From contig CAZBKY010000011.1 of NCBI GenBank assembly GCA_964492595.1, forward strand, positions 1 to 21,470: a stretch of 21,470 nt of DNA. Direction: 5' to 3'. Under the pieces are notes generated by a model, which saw only the letters and a list, made by a program, of their open reading frames with translations, was not told where the DNA came from and searched no databases. Within the stretch, counting starts at the first letter, position 1, and the number at the start of each line of letters is the position of its first letter. This DNA comes from CAYNFP01 sp964492595 (lineage in GTDB: Bacteria; Bacillota_I; Bacilli_A; RF39; UBA660). This document shows positions 1-7,751 of the stretch, one piece after another. A program made the position numbers and the translations under genes.

Positions 1-62
1 ATTATAGTTAAGGTTTGTATAAAAATCAACTATTTTTGTAAAGAAAACGTAAAAAAATAAAA

Positions 63-605
63 TTATTTGTCGTAATTTTGATTTTTTTCTGATTTTTCTA
101 ATTCTTCTTCTTCGATATATTTGAGTATTTTTTTTTGATTTTGAAGAATTTTTTCCATATTCAAGTATAGTTCTTCTAATATAAGCTCGCTTTTTAGATC
201 TATATGATAATCATTTTTATTTCTAAGGCTATCTTTTTTGGCTTGACGATTTTGGCTCATCATAATAATTGGTGCCTGCATAGATGCGATACATGATAAA
301 ATAAGATTTAAAAGTATGAATGGGTATGGATCTGCACCTTTATTATTTAAAATTATTGCATTTATTATAACCCACGCAAACAAAAATGCTGAGAAAGATA
401 TGATAAATGTCCAGCTTCCAGCTTTTTCTGCTATAAAGTCCGCCATTTTATCTCCTCTAGTCATATTAGCAGCTTCCTCTTTATCAATATCTACCGCGAT
501 AGGCTGATCTACAATTAAATTTATTAATTCCTCTTCATCTTTCTCTTCTATTTCCTGTTCTAATATCAACTTTACAATATTTTTTTTATTTCCTTGAATT
601 GCCAT
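63..605 (-). CDS. DUF1003 family membrane protein
   Basis: A 180-residue protein of the DUF1003 family, recognised from the RGDKMADFIAEKAGSW block (about residues 50-65), the first membrane segment (about 65-86), the short loop with DPYPF, the second membrane segment (about 94-116) and the following MSQNRQAKKD...NDYHIDLKSE stretch. The N-terminal 45 residues are acidic and probably cytoplasmic, and the C-terminal 45 are charged and probably coiled coil. The family is widespread and its biochemical role is not established, so none is given here. The start is an ATG with a GAGGTG ribosome binding site 7 nt upstream. It lies 60 nt behind the NodB-like gene on the same strand. A weak promoter-like pair (TTGAAT at 651-656, GATAAT at 630-635, 15-nt spacing) may serve it. 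The length is normal for the family. Confidence 0.85.
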   Translation of the reverse strand: MAIQGNKKNIVKLILEQEIEEKDEEELINLIVDQPIAVDIDKEEAANMTRGDKMADFIAEKAGSWTFIISFSAFLFAWVIINAIILNNKGADPYPFILLNLILSCIASMQAPIIMMSQNRQAKKDSLRNKNDYHIDLKSELILEELYLNMEKILQNQKKILKYIEEEELEKSEKNQNYDK

Positions 606-665
606 TTAAATTCACCTCTACTACATTAAATTATCACAATTTAATTAACAATTCAATTAATTTTT

Positions 666-1493
666 TTAGTTAGACAAATGTTTAGTAATAGTTATAACTT
701 TAAGTCCTCTTGATTTAATATAATTTATAATTACTCCCAGTTCAGTAGTTAAATTTGAGCTTTCTTCGAGTATAATAAAATCTCCTTTTTCAAGTTTATT
801 TTTTACATTTGATAAATAATTTGATGAATAGACTCTCTTTGTTTTAATAGTATTAATATTATTTTTATAACAATATTTAAGCATCTCATCATTATCCTGA
901 TATACACAAAACACCTCTTTGTTATCTTTAATCATATTAATATTACTTAAAAATGATTTTAATTCCTCCTCTGTATTTCCTTTATATAAAATATCATAAT
1001 TATTATTTATTAATTCTTTAATATAGTCTTTATTGTTTTCTAAAAATGTATTATTCATTAATAAACTTACATTTATATTTTTATTCTTTGTTATTTCTAT
1101 TATCTTGCTTAAATTCTTTCCACTATTTATATTTATTATTAAGCTTACTGCCTTTTTGGAACCATTTCCTTTTATTATATAGTTATCTCTATTATTTATT
1201 TTACTTACTATACAAGGATTTTCTTTATATTCAATCAAAGAAGAATCAAATCCCACACCTTTCATTTCAAAGTAACTTAATTCTGTATCAACAACTAGTC
1301 CACTAATCCCTAAAACTACCCCTTCATCAGTAATATACCCCTCATCACACTCTTTATCATATTTTTGAGCAAATTCATTTATGCTTTTCATTACAGTATC
1401 ATCTTTATTTAGGAAGTGAGCCACTTTTTCAGCATAGTAAAAACTAAATCCCGTTAAAGCAAGTATGCCTATATATTGAAATATTTTTTTCAA
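666..1493 (-). CDS. Membrane-anchored, catalytically degenerate NodB-fold (polysaccharide deacetylase-like) protein
   Basis: About 275 residues: an N-terminal membrane anchor (about residues 5-21, FQYIGILALTGFSFYYA), a linker, then a C-terminal domain from about residue 115 that reads like a NodB fold. It has a beta strand at KKAVSLIININSG where active enzymes have the metal-binding TFDDG, then NINVSLLMNNTFLENN (the ATFF-like strand and helix) and a final RGLKVITITKHL. The catalytic Asp pair and the HxxxH metal motif are not visible, so I infer an inactive, perhaps binding, extracytoplasmic domain. The frame opens at a GTG at 1502, but that codon is inside a 7-nt Shine-Dalgarno match (AGGTGAT) that sits correctly for a TTG at 1493, which I prefer. 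A conserved-fold hypothetical protein with no known product is the alternative. Confidence 0.6.
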   Translation of the reverse strand: MKKIFQYIGILALTGFSFYYAEKVAHFLNKDDTVMKSINEFAQKYDKECDEGYITDEGVVLGISGLVVDTELSYFEMKGVGFDSSLIEYKENPCIVSKINNRDNYIIKGNGSKKAVSLIININSGKNLSKIIEITKNKNINVSLLMNNTFLENNKDYIKELINNNYDILYKGNTEEELKSFLSNINMIKDNKEVFCVYQDNDEMLKYCYKNNINTIKTKRVYSSNYLSNVKNKLEKGDFIILEESSNLTTELGVIINYIKSRGLKVITITKHLSN

Positions 1494-1509
1494 TTTTATC
1501 ACCTAGAAA

Positions 1510-1540
1510 ATTATATGTTTTTAATTTATTTTTATTTCAA
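1510..1540 (-). promoter_or_regulatory. Candidate promoter of the NodB-like gene
   Basis: On the minus strand TTGAAA (1535-1540) precedes TATAAT (1510-1515) with a 19-nt spacer. The -10 is a perfect match but the spacer is longer than optimal. It lies just upstream of the ribosome binding site of the NodB-like gene. Confidence 0.45.
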
Positions 1541-1553
1541 AAGAAAAAGGGAG

Positions 1554-1787
1554 TCATCTACTCTTTCCTAATTTTTCTAAAGTTTCATTATAACCTCTTA
1601 CAAATGCTTCTTCATTATCTAACCCCATGTGGACTATTTCTTCCCATGGCACTTCATCATTAGCATACTGAACTCCCTGATAATACATCTCAATTCCCAT
1701 TTTAGATGCCTTCTCTTCTTCAGATAAATCAATTAGACTCTTCAGTCTATCTTTAAACCTTTCTTCTTTTTTATATTCTTCATTCAT
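1554..1787 (-). CDS. Small acidic protein translationally coupled to serS
   Basis: A 77-residue, strongly acidic, probably helical protein that I do not recognise. It has no membrane segment, no cysteine and no signal peptide. A central stretch (YYQGVQYANDEVPWEEIVHMG, about residues 35-55) carries the aromatic residues and looks like the conserved core of a small domain. The start ATG at 1787 overlaps the serS stop as ATGA, and an AGGAGG site lies 9 nt upstream inside the end of serS, so this is a real translated gene coupled to serS. No function can be assigned. Linkage suggests, without proving, a role near translation. Confidence 0.7.
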   Translation of the reverse strand: MNEEYKKEERFKDRLKSLIDLSEEEKASKMGIEMYYQGVQYANDEVPWEEIVHMGLDNEEAFVRGYNETLEKLGKSR

Positions 1788-3073
1788 TTTTCTATACCTC
1801 CTATAACTTTTTTATTTCCCATATAACTTCGTAAAACCTCTGGAATATTTATACTTCCATCTTCATTCATATTATTTTCTAAAAATGCTATTAACATACG
1901 CGGAGGTGCCACGACTGTGTTATTTAAGGTATGAGGGTAATATTTCACATTATCGTCACCCACTCTTATGCCTAGTCTTCTTGACTGAGCATCCCCCATA
2001 TTAGAGCAACTTCCAACTTCAAAATATTTTTGCTGTCTTGGGCTCCAGGCTTCAATATCTACACTTTTTACTTTTAAATCAGCCAAGTCTCCACTACAGC
2101 ATTCTAATGTTCGCACAGGGATATCCAGACTTCTAAAAAATTCTACAGAATAACTACACATTTCGTTATACCATTTCATGCTATCTTCTGGTTCACAAAT
2201 AACTATCATTTCCTGTTTTTCAAATTGATGTACTCTATAAATTCCTCTTTCTTCAATACCATGAGCTCCTACTTCTTTTCTAAAACAAGGAGAATATGAA
2301 GTAAGTGTATATGGTAAGTTTTCTTTTTTTAAGATTTTCCCCATGAATTTAGCAATCATTGAATATTCGCTAGTTGCAATCAAATATAAATCTTCACCTT
2401 CTATTTTATACATCATCGCCTCTTTTTCTGTTTGAGACATAACACCTTCAACAGCACTAGATTTAATCATAAATGGCGGAATGCAGTAAGTGAATCCCTT
2501 ATCAATCATAAAATCTCTGGCATAAGTAAGAATAGCTGAATGAAGTCTTGCAATATCTCCTGTTAAATAATAAAACCCATTTCCTGATACCTTACCAGCA
2601 GAATCTAAATCTATACCATTTAATCTCTCCAGTATGTCAGTATGATATGGTATCTCATAACTCGGTATTAAAGGCTCTCCAAACTTTTCAAGTTCAACAT
2701 TCTCAGTATCATTTTTACCTATTGGAACACTTTCATCAATTATATTTGGTATCTGATACATTAATTCTTTTATCTTTTTACTTAACTCTTCTTCCTTTAC
2801 TTCTAAAGTGATAATCTTGGTATTAATTTCAATTATTTTAAGCTTAATATCATCTACTTCTTCTTTTTTACTTTCTCTCATTAAAAAGCCAATAGAATCA
2901 CTAAGAGTATTTTTCTCACCTCTTAAATTATCCGCTTCTGTTTTAACTTTTCTAAAATTGATATCTAAATCATATATATCATCTACTAAAGATAATTTAT
3001 GAAGTTGAAACTTCTTTTTAATATTCTCTTTTACTAAATCTTTATTTTCTCTTATTAAATTTATATCTATCAT
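1784..3073 (-). CDS. serS: Seryl-tRNA synthetase, archaeal-like subtype
   Basis: Seryl-tRNA synthetase (class II, cytoplasmic), which charges tRNA-Ser and tRNA-Sec with serine using ATP. At 429 residues it has the usual length. Residues about 1-110 form the long coiled-coil arm that grips the tRNA extra arm. The catalytic core shows motif 2 (FRKEVGAHGIEERGIYRVHQFEKQEM, in the 260-290 region), the SCSN-DAQSRRLGIR block and a C-terminal motif 3 with PPRMLIAFLENN. The typical bacterial form reads [23 protein letters not shown] and NGSGLAVGR here. The present LNNTVVAPPRMLIAFLENN wording is closer to archaeal-type SerRS, judged from memory without an alignment. The start ATG has a GGAAGG site. No T-box precedes it; the leader from its own promoter is only about 15-20 nt. 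The next gene overlaps its stop. Confidence 0.93.
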   Translation of the reverse strand: MIDINLIRENKDLVKENIKKKFQLHKLSLVDDIYDLDINFRKVKTEADNLRGEKNTLSDSIGFLMRESKKEEVDDIKLKIIEINTKIITLEVKEEELSKKIKELMYQIPNIIDESVPIGKNDTENVELEKFGEPLIPSYEIPYHTDILERLNGIDLDSAGKVSGNGFYYLTGDIARLHSAILTYARDFMIDKGFTYCIPPFMIKSSAVEGVMSQTEKEAMMYKIEGEDLYLIATSEYSMIAKFMGKILKKENLPYTLTSYSPCFRKEVGAHGIEERGIYRVHQFEKQEMIVICEPEDSMKWYNEMCSYSVEFFRSLDIPVRTLECCSGDLADLKVKSVDIEAWSPRQQKYFEVGSCSNMGDAQSRRLGIRVGDDNVKYYPHTLNNTVVAPPRMLIAFLENNMNEDGSINIPEVLRSYMGNKKVIGGIEK

Positions 3074-3093
3074 AAGTACCTTCCTATAAATTA

Positions 3094-3122
3094 ATTATAT
3101 AAAAATTTTAATATATAATCAA
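3094..3122 (-). promoter_or_regulatory. serS promoter
   Basis: On the minus strand TTGATT (3117-3122), a 17-nt spacer and a perfect TATAAT (3094-3099), directly upstream of the GGAAGG ribosome binding site of serS. Confidence 0.75.
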
Positions 3123-3130
3123 TTAATATA

Positions 3131-3156
3131 AAATAAAAACACTTAATTTTAAGTGC
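3131..3156 (-). terminator. Rho-independent terminator of aspS
   Basis: Inverted repeat CACTTA/TAAGTG (3140-3155) with a 4-nt loop, followed on the minus strand by TTTTTATTTT. It lies just beyond the aspS stop. The opposite strand also has a T-run, so it could act in both directions. Confidence 0.75.
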
Positions 3157-3164
3157 TTATTTTT

Positions 3165-4478
3165 TTAAGGGTTTAATCTATTAGGACCTCTAAATATATA
3201 CATTGCTTCTTTTAATGAGGGTAAATTTAAAAGTAGCATAATCATCCTATCAACTCCCATACCAAACCCACCATGAGGAGGACAACCATATTTAAAGAAT
3301 TCTAAATAAAATTCTATATCTTTACCCAACCCTTTTTCAAGAGCCTGCTTTTTCAAAATATCATAGCGATGTTCTCTTTGAGCTCCAGTGGTTATTTCAA
3401 CACCTCTCCAAATCAAGTCATACCCTTGTGGAATACCATCTTTTCTCATATGGTAAAATGCTCTTTTATCTTTAGGATAATCAGTCACAAATAGAAATTC
3501 TGAATTATATACTTCCATTGAAAATTTATAAGATAACTTCTCTGCTTCAGTTGTTAAATCCAGCTTAGCAGAATCAGGAATTTTGTAACCATATCTTTTT
3601 TCTAACTCATCATACAAATCCATTAATTTAATTCTTGGAAATTTATCTTTAGGAACTATTACTTCACTGTTAAATACTTCTTTTATCATGTTTCCATATT
3701 TATCACTAACTTCTTTTAAAGCATAAGTTATTAAACTCTCTTCTATATCCATTACATCATGAAATGAATCTATATAACTAAACTCTAAATCCAATCCTGT
3801 AAATTCTGTTGTATGTCTATTAGTGTTAGAATTCTCTGCTCTGAATACTGGCCCAACTTCAAATATTCTTTCAAATCCGGCAGACATCGCCATTTGTTTA
3901 TAAAATTGAGGAGACTGTGCTAAATAGGCGGATTTATCAAAATATTTTACTTCAAATACATCTGACCCACTTTCACTGGCCGCTCCTATTAATTTTGGAC
4001 TGTGAATTTCTATAAAATCTTCATTATATAAAAATTCTCTCATAGCTCTAACAAACTCACTTTGAACTTTAAATATTGCGGCATTATATTCATTTCTTAA
4101 ATCTAAAAATCTATTATCCAGTCTTGTATCTATTTCTGCATTATCTTTATCTTTAATATTAATTGGTAATTCTTTAAAAGATAGAGAAGTTATTTCAATT
4201 TCAGTTGGAATCACTTCCATTCCATTAAGTTTTACCTTTTCATTTTCATAAAGCTTTCCAGCAACTTTAAGTGTACTTTCCGCAGGAATTCCAGAAACGA
4301 TTTCATTTAATTCTTTATTGTCATCATTTTTTTCAACTGTAATTTGCACTTTTCCTGTACGATCTCTTAGTATGATAAACTGCACATATTGTAAATCTCT
4401 TATATTATCTACATACCCCTGCAGTTCTACTTCCTTTCCAAAATACTCTTTCAAATTTTTAAAATCAATTTTTTTCAT
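3165..4478 (-). CDS. aspS: Aspartyl-tRNA synthetase, archaeal/eukaryal type (AspRS2-like, possibly non-discriminating)
   Basis: A class II synthetase of 437 residues. The length and layout are those of archaeal-type AspRS; bacterial AspRS is about 590 residues with an inserted GAD domain, which is absent. Residues 1-100 are the OB-fold anticodon-binding domain (YVDNIRDL...FIILRDRTGKVQ). The core contains LDNRFLDLR, the AQSPQFYKQMA block, motif 2 as FRAENSNTNRHTTEFTGLDLEF (the TGLDLE wording marks AspRS rather than AsnRS) and motif 3 as GGFGMGVDRMIMLLL. In clostridia such AspRS2 enzymes are known to mischarge tRNA-Asn with Asp for amidation by GatCAB. Whether this one discriminates cannot be read here. 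At the position I align with Trp26 of the Thermococcus enzyme it has Asp24, which would fit relaxed specificity. The start has a strong AGGAGG site. It is controlled by the upstream T-box. Confidence 0.93.
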   Translation of the reverse strand: MKKIDFKNLKEYFGKEVELQGYVDNIRDLQYVQFIILRDRTGKVQITVEKNDDNKELNEIVSGIPAESTLKVAGKLYENEKVKLNGMEVIPTEIEITSLSFKELPINIKDKDNAEIDTRLDNRFLDLRNEYNAAIFKVQSEFVRAMREFLYNEDFIEIHSPKLIGAASESGSDVFEVKYFDKSAYLAQSPQFYKQMAMSAGFERIFEVGPVFRAENSNTNRHTTEFTGLDLEFSYIDSFHDVMDIEESLITYALKEVSDKYGNMIKEVFNSEVIVPKDKFPRIKLMDLYDELEKRYGYKIPDSAKLDLTTEAEKLSYKFSMEVYNSEFLFVTDYPKDKRAFYHMRKDGIPQGYDLIWRGVEITTGAQREHRYDILKKQALEKGLGKDIEFYLEFFKYGCPPHGGFGMGVDRMIMLLLNLPSLKEAMYIFRGPNRLNP

Positions 4479-4494
4479 CTTTCTCCTCCTATAA

Positions 4495-4629
4495 AATAAA
4501 AAAATCTATTCATAAGGACGAATTACCGCGGTACCACCTTATTTCATAGATTTCTATGCTCTTTATGTCATTAAAGCTGACTAGCTATTGTTTTTACATT
4601 CTTTGTGTCACTTCAAAGAAACAATTTAT
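4495..4629 (-). promoter_or_regulatory. Miniature T-box leader (tRNA-sensing transcription attenuator) of aspS
   Basis: The T-box sequence AAGGTGGTACCGCG lies at 4527-4540, with a CCTT partner for the antiterminator. The competing terminator pairs AAATCTAT plus ATAAGG with CCTTAT plus ATAGATTT (4502-4553) and ends in a U-run near 4495-4502. A stem III hairpin (CATAG/CTATG) precedes the antiterminator. Stem I is only about 39 nt (4587-4625): an ATTGTTT/AAACAAT helix, a CTTTG/CAAAG helix, an 8-nt apical loop and a 3' bulge AATGTAA. The AGAGA and GGUG distal elements of standard T-boxes are absent. Possible specifier triplets are AAU (Asn, 4598-4600, in the bulge) and GAC (Asp, 4607-4609, in the loop); I cannot decide between them. 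Confidence 0.85.
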
Positions 4630-4635
4630 AAATAA

Positions 4636-4663
4636 ATTATACAACTTTTTATCTAATTGTCAA
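4636..4663 (-). promoter_or_regulatory. aspS / T-box promoter
   Basis: On the minus strand a perfect TTGACA (4658-4663), a 16-nt spacer and a perfect TATAAT (4636-4641). It predicts a transcript start near 4629, which fixes the T-box leader at about 150 nt before the start codon. Confidence 0.85.
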
Positions 4664-4680
4664 AGAAAATTTTATTTAGG

Positions 4681-5367
4681 TTAAATAAAGTTCAAAGTTC
4701 CCGAATTTTTCAGTGTTTTTAAATAGTCTTTCTTATCTTTCGCTATTCTATAACTTTCTACCGCCTTTTGTATTGATTTATTATGTATCCACTTATTTAG
4801 TTTTTTAGATTCAAACAGTTTGATTACTTCATCATATCTGAATATCAGCATATAACTGTAAAACCAAGCAATAGCCATATTTACATAATAATCATCAATC
4901 TTAATTTCAGAAATTAAATTTAATATTTCTTCCTTATAATTTTCTTTTATATAATAGCCAAGCAGTGTCACAACTGCAAATCTGACTGTATATACTTTAT
5001 CACTTTTTATCCATTTTTTTATCTCTTCGTAAATAATATCTGGATGCTTTTTAATTATTTTATTTCTAATGATGTCACATACAGCCCAGTTATCTATGAA
5101 TGGCAAAAATATATTAATTTCTTTTATAAACTCTTCTATATCTTTAATATTATTTATTAATAATGAATGAAGTAAGTTTTCTTCATGATATTTATGAGGT
5201 AAATTTCTCATAAATTTATCTTTATTTTTCATATCCCTAGTATATTCTCTAAGTACAGGTATTTTTACTCCTATAATAGTTTTACTATCAATATTTGGAA
5301 TTAAAGAAGATGAAAATTTTGTATATTTTTCATCTCTTAATTTAATTAAATCACTTACTACACTCAT
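4681..5367 (-). CDS. alkD: AlkD-like DNA alkylation repair glycosylase
   Basis: A 228-residue all-helical protein of the AlkD (HEAT-repeat) family, which excises positively charged alkylated purines such as N3- and N7-alkyl bases. The residues known for the Bacillus cereus enzyme have visible counterparts: Trp94 and Asp98 in DNWAVCDII, Arg129 in VRFAVVTLLGYY and Trp168 in NMAIAWFYSYM, so it should be active. The frame extends to a GTG at 5376, but the ATG at 5367 overlaps the xfp stop as TAATG and has a GGAAG site 8 nt upstream, so I use that start. Translation is therefore coupled to xfp. No terminator is visible between its stop and the aspS promoter. Confidence 0.9.
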   Translation of the reverse strand: MSVVSDLIKLRDEKYTKFSSSLIPNIDSKTIIGVKIPVLREYTRDMKNKDKFMRNLPHKYHEENLLHSLLINNIKDIEEFIKEINIFLPFIDNWAVCDIIRNKIIKKHPDIIYEEIKKWIKSDKVYTVRFAVVTLLGYYIKENYKEEILNLISEIKIDDYYVNMAIAWFYSYMLIFRYDEVIKLFESKKLNKWIHNKSIQKAVESYRIAKDKKDYLKTLKNSGTLNFI

Positions 5368-7703
5368 TACTCCCACTTCCAGTTAGCAACTTCATCTATA
5401 TCAGTTCCATGTTCTTTAATGTAAAGGTGATGTTCATTTAACTTTTCTTTACACCAAAGCATTACTTCATCTTTACCCATAATATCAATATATTTTAACG
5501 CATCAATTACTACATTAAATCTATCTATTTTATTTTGAACTCTCATATCAAAAGGAGTTGTTATGGTTCCTTCTTCGTTATATCCTTTTACATGAATATT
5601 CTCGTGATTATTTCTTTTGTATGTAAGCTGATGTATTAGACTGGGATATCCATGAAAGTTAAATATTACCGGTACTTTTTCTGGAAATAAACTGTTATAT
5701 TCTTCATCTTTAAGTCCATGAGGATGATCTTTATTTAATTCTAATTTAAATAAATCTACTATATTTATAACTCTAACTTTTAACTCTGGTAATTTATTTT
5801 TAAAAATCGTACGAGCCGCCAAAACTTCTAAAGTTGGGGTATCTCCAGCACAAGCAAGTATTATATCTGGGCTTCCTTCATCATTGCTGGCCCAATTCAA
5901 TATATCTATTCCTTTTTCGCAATGAATTTTTGCTTCTTTCATAGTTAGCCACTGAGGTCTTTCATGCTTTGATGCGATGATTACATTTATGTAATTTTTA
6001 GTTTGTATAATATGATCAAAAGATGATATTAATGTATTGGTATCAAATGGCAAATAAATTCTTACAGTATCGGCTTTTTTAGTTACTATATGATTTAAAA
6101 AACCTGGATCCTGATGAGTAAAGCCATTATGATCTTGCTGCCATAAATGAGAAGTTAATATATAATTTAATGATGATATGGGTTTTCTCCATAGTAGCTC
6201 TTTAGTGACTTTCAACCATTTAGCATGCTGAGAAGTCATTGAATCCACTATTCTTATAAATGCCTCATAACTATGAAAGAAACCATGCCTTCCTGTAAGC
6301 AAATATCCTTCAAGAAGTCCCTCACATAAATTCTCTGATAATATACTGTCAATTATTCTGCCATCTTCAGCCATATATTCATCATTCATGAAAGTTCTCA
6401 TATTCCATTTTCTTTTAGTCACTTCAAATACCTGATTTAATTTATTTGATATGGCTTCATCAGGTCCAAATATTCTATAGTTTTTAGTATCTTCATTTAA
6501 TTTAACTACATCTTTTATATAAAAACCCAAATTGTACATATCACTTGAATATATAGAGCCTCTTTTCCCTATTTCAAATTCATATTTATCTAAACTAGGG
6601 ATAATTAAGTCTTTTAATAAAAGTCCTCCATTAGCATTAGGGTTTGCCCCCATTCTTTTATTTCCAAGCGGTAATATTTCTTTTATTTCTTTAATTAATG
6701 TTCCATTCTCATCAAAAAGTTCACTGGGTTTATAACTTTTCATCCATTTTTCTATAAGTTTAACATTATCTTCACTTACTGGAATTGGTATTTGGTGTGC
6801 TCTAAAACTGTTTTCTATTTTTTTGCTTTCATATTCTTTGGGGCCAGTCCATCCCTTTGGAGTTCTAAGAATTATAATGGGCCAGTATTTTACTTCTTTA
6901 TCTTTTTTTATTTTATTAATTATTTGGGTAACCTCATCCATCGCAGTAGCCATTTTTCTGTGCATTACTTTAGGCTCTCTTCCCTCTACAAATATAGGTT
7001 CATATTTTAAACCATTAAAAAACATTTTTAACTCTTTATCACTCATTCTTCCCATAATAGTAGGATTAGCAATTTTATACCCATTTAAATGAAGAATTGG
7101 AAGTACTACACCATCGGTTTTGGGGTTTAAAAATTTATTTCCATGCCATGAAGCAGCAAGAGTTCCTGTTTCTGCCTCTCCATCTCCAATAACACAGGCG
7201 ACAATAAGATCCGGATTATCAAGAACAGCTCCAAAAGAATGAGCCAGAGAATAGCCAAGTTCTCCTCCTTCATTTATAGAGCCTGGAGTTTCGGGCGCGA
7301 TATGACTAGAGATACCTCCTGGGAAACTAAACTGTTTAAATAATCTTTTCATACCCTCTTCATCTTCGGTAATGTTTGGATATATCTCAGTATAACTTCC
7401 ATCTAAATAATCATTAGCAACCATCGCATTACCGCCATGACCCGGTCCTGATACATACATCATATTCAGATTATATTTTTTAATAATTCTATTTAAATGA
7501 GTATATATAAAATTTTGTCCGGGGACTGTCCCCCAGTGTCCCACAACCTTAGGTTTTATATCTTTGATTGACAGTTTTCTTTTCAATAAAGGATTATCAA
7601 GTAAATATAACTGACCTACAGATAAATAATTAACTGCTCTAAAATATTTATCTAAAAGTTCAATCTCCTTATCAGTAATTTTTTTATTTTTAAATATACT
7701 CAT
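5367..7703 (-). CDS. xfp: Xylulose-5-phosphate/fructose-6-phosphate phosphoketolase
   Basis: A thiamine-diphosphate enzyme that splits xylulose 5-phosphate with phosphate into acetyl phosphate and glyceraldehyde 3-phosphate (many also use fructose 6-phosphate, giving erythrose 4-phosphate). It is cytoplasmic. The 778 residues match the family length. Visible marks are GHWGTVPGQNF (residues 55-65), SGPGHGG (85-91), the signature EGGELGYSLAHSFGA (145-159), the ThDP/Mg motif GDGEAETG (173-180), LHLNGYKIANPTI, and the C-terminal KHERPQW and DLFKL blocks. The enzyme supplies acetyl phosphate for substrate-level ATP synthesis through acetate kinase (not in this window). The start ATG has AGGAGA 7 nt upstream and a nearby extended -10 promoter. 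alkD is coupled directly behind it. It appears intact. Confidence 0.96.
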   Translation of the reverse strand: MSIFKNKKITDKEIELLDKYFRAVNYLSVGQLYLLDNPLLKRKLSIKDIKPKVVGHWGTVPGQNFIYTHLNRIIKKYNLNMMYVSGPGHGGNAMVANDYLDGSYTEIYPNITEDEEGMKRLFKQFSFPGGISSHIAPETPGSINEGGELGYSLAHSFGAVLDNPDLIVACVIGDGEAETGTLAASWHGNKFLNPKTDGVVLPILHLNGYKIANPTIMGRMSDKELKMFFNGLKYEPIFVEGREPKVMHRKMATAMDEVTQIINKIKKDKEVKYWPIIILRTPKGWTGPKEYESKKIENSFRAHQIPIPVSEDNVKLIEKWMKSYKPSELFDENGTLIKEIKEILPLGNKRMGANPNANGGLLLKDLIIPSLDKYEFEIGKRGSIYSSDMYNLGFYIKDVVKLNEDTKNYRIFGPDEAISNKLNQVFEVTKRKWNMRTFMNDEYMAEDGRIIDSILSENLCEGLLEGYLLTGRHGFFHSYEAFIRIVDSMTSQHAKWLKVTKELLWRKPISSLNYILTSHLWQQDHNGFTHQDPGFLNHIVTKKADTVRIYLPFDTNTLISSFDHIIQTKNYINVIIASKHERPQWLTMKEAKIHCEKGIDILNWASNDEGSPDIILACAGDTPTLEVLAARTIFKNKLPELKVRVINIVDLFKLELNKDHPHGLKDEEYNSLFPEKVPVIFNFHGYPSLIHQLTYKRNNHENIHVKGYNEEGTITTPFDMRVQNKIDRFNVVIDALKYIDIMGKDEVMLWCKEKLNEHHLYIKEHGTDIDEVANWKWE

Positions 7704-7727
7704 GATATGTTCTCCTATTCTAATATG

Positions 7728-7736
7728 ATTGTATCA
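7728..7736 (-). promoter_or_regulatory. xfp promoter (extended -10)
   Basis: Minus-strand TGATACAAT, an extended -10 element, lies about 25 nt upstream of the xfp start codon. The -35 region is weak, and the implied leader is about 18 nt. Confidence 0.55.
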
Positions 7737-7751
7737 AAAATTCATCATAAT

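Noticed and set aside
316..507. Plus-strand open frame of 63 codons
   Set aside because: Lies antisense within the DUF1003 gene, with no ribosome binding site and no family resemblance.
1535..1570. Weak hairpin GAGT/ACTC followed by T-rich sequence behind the serS operon
   Set aside because: Only four contiguous pairs with a bulged extension; a terminator here is likely but not supported well enough to list.
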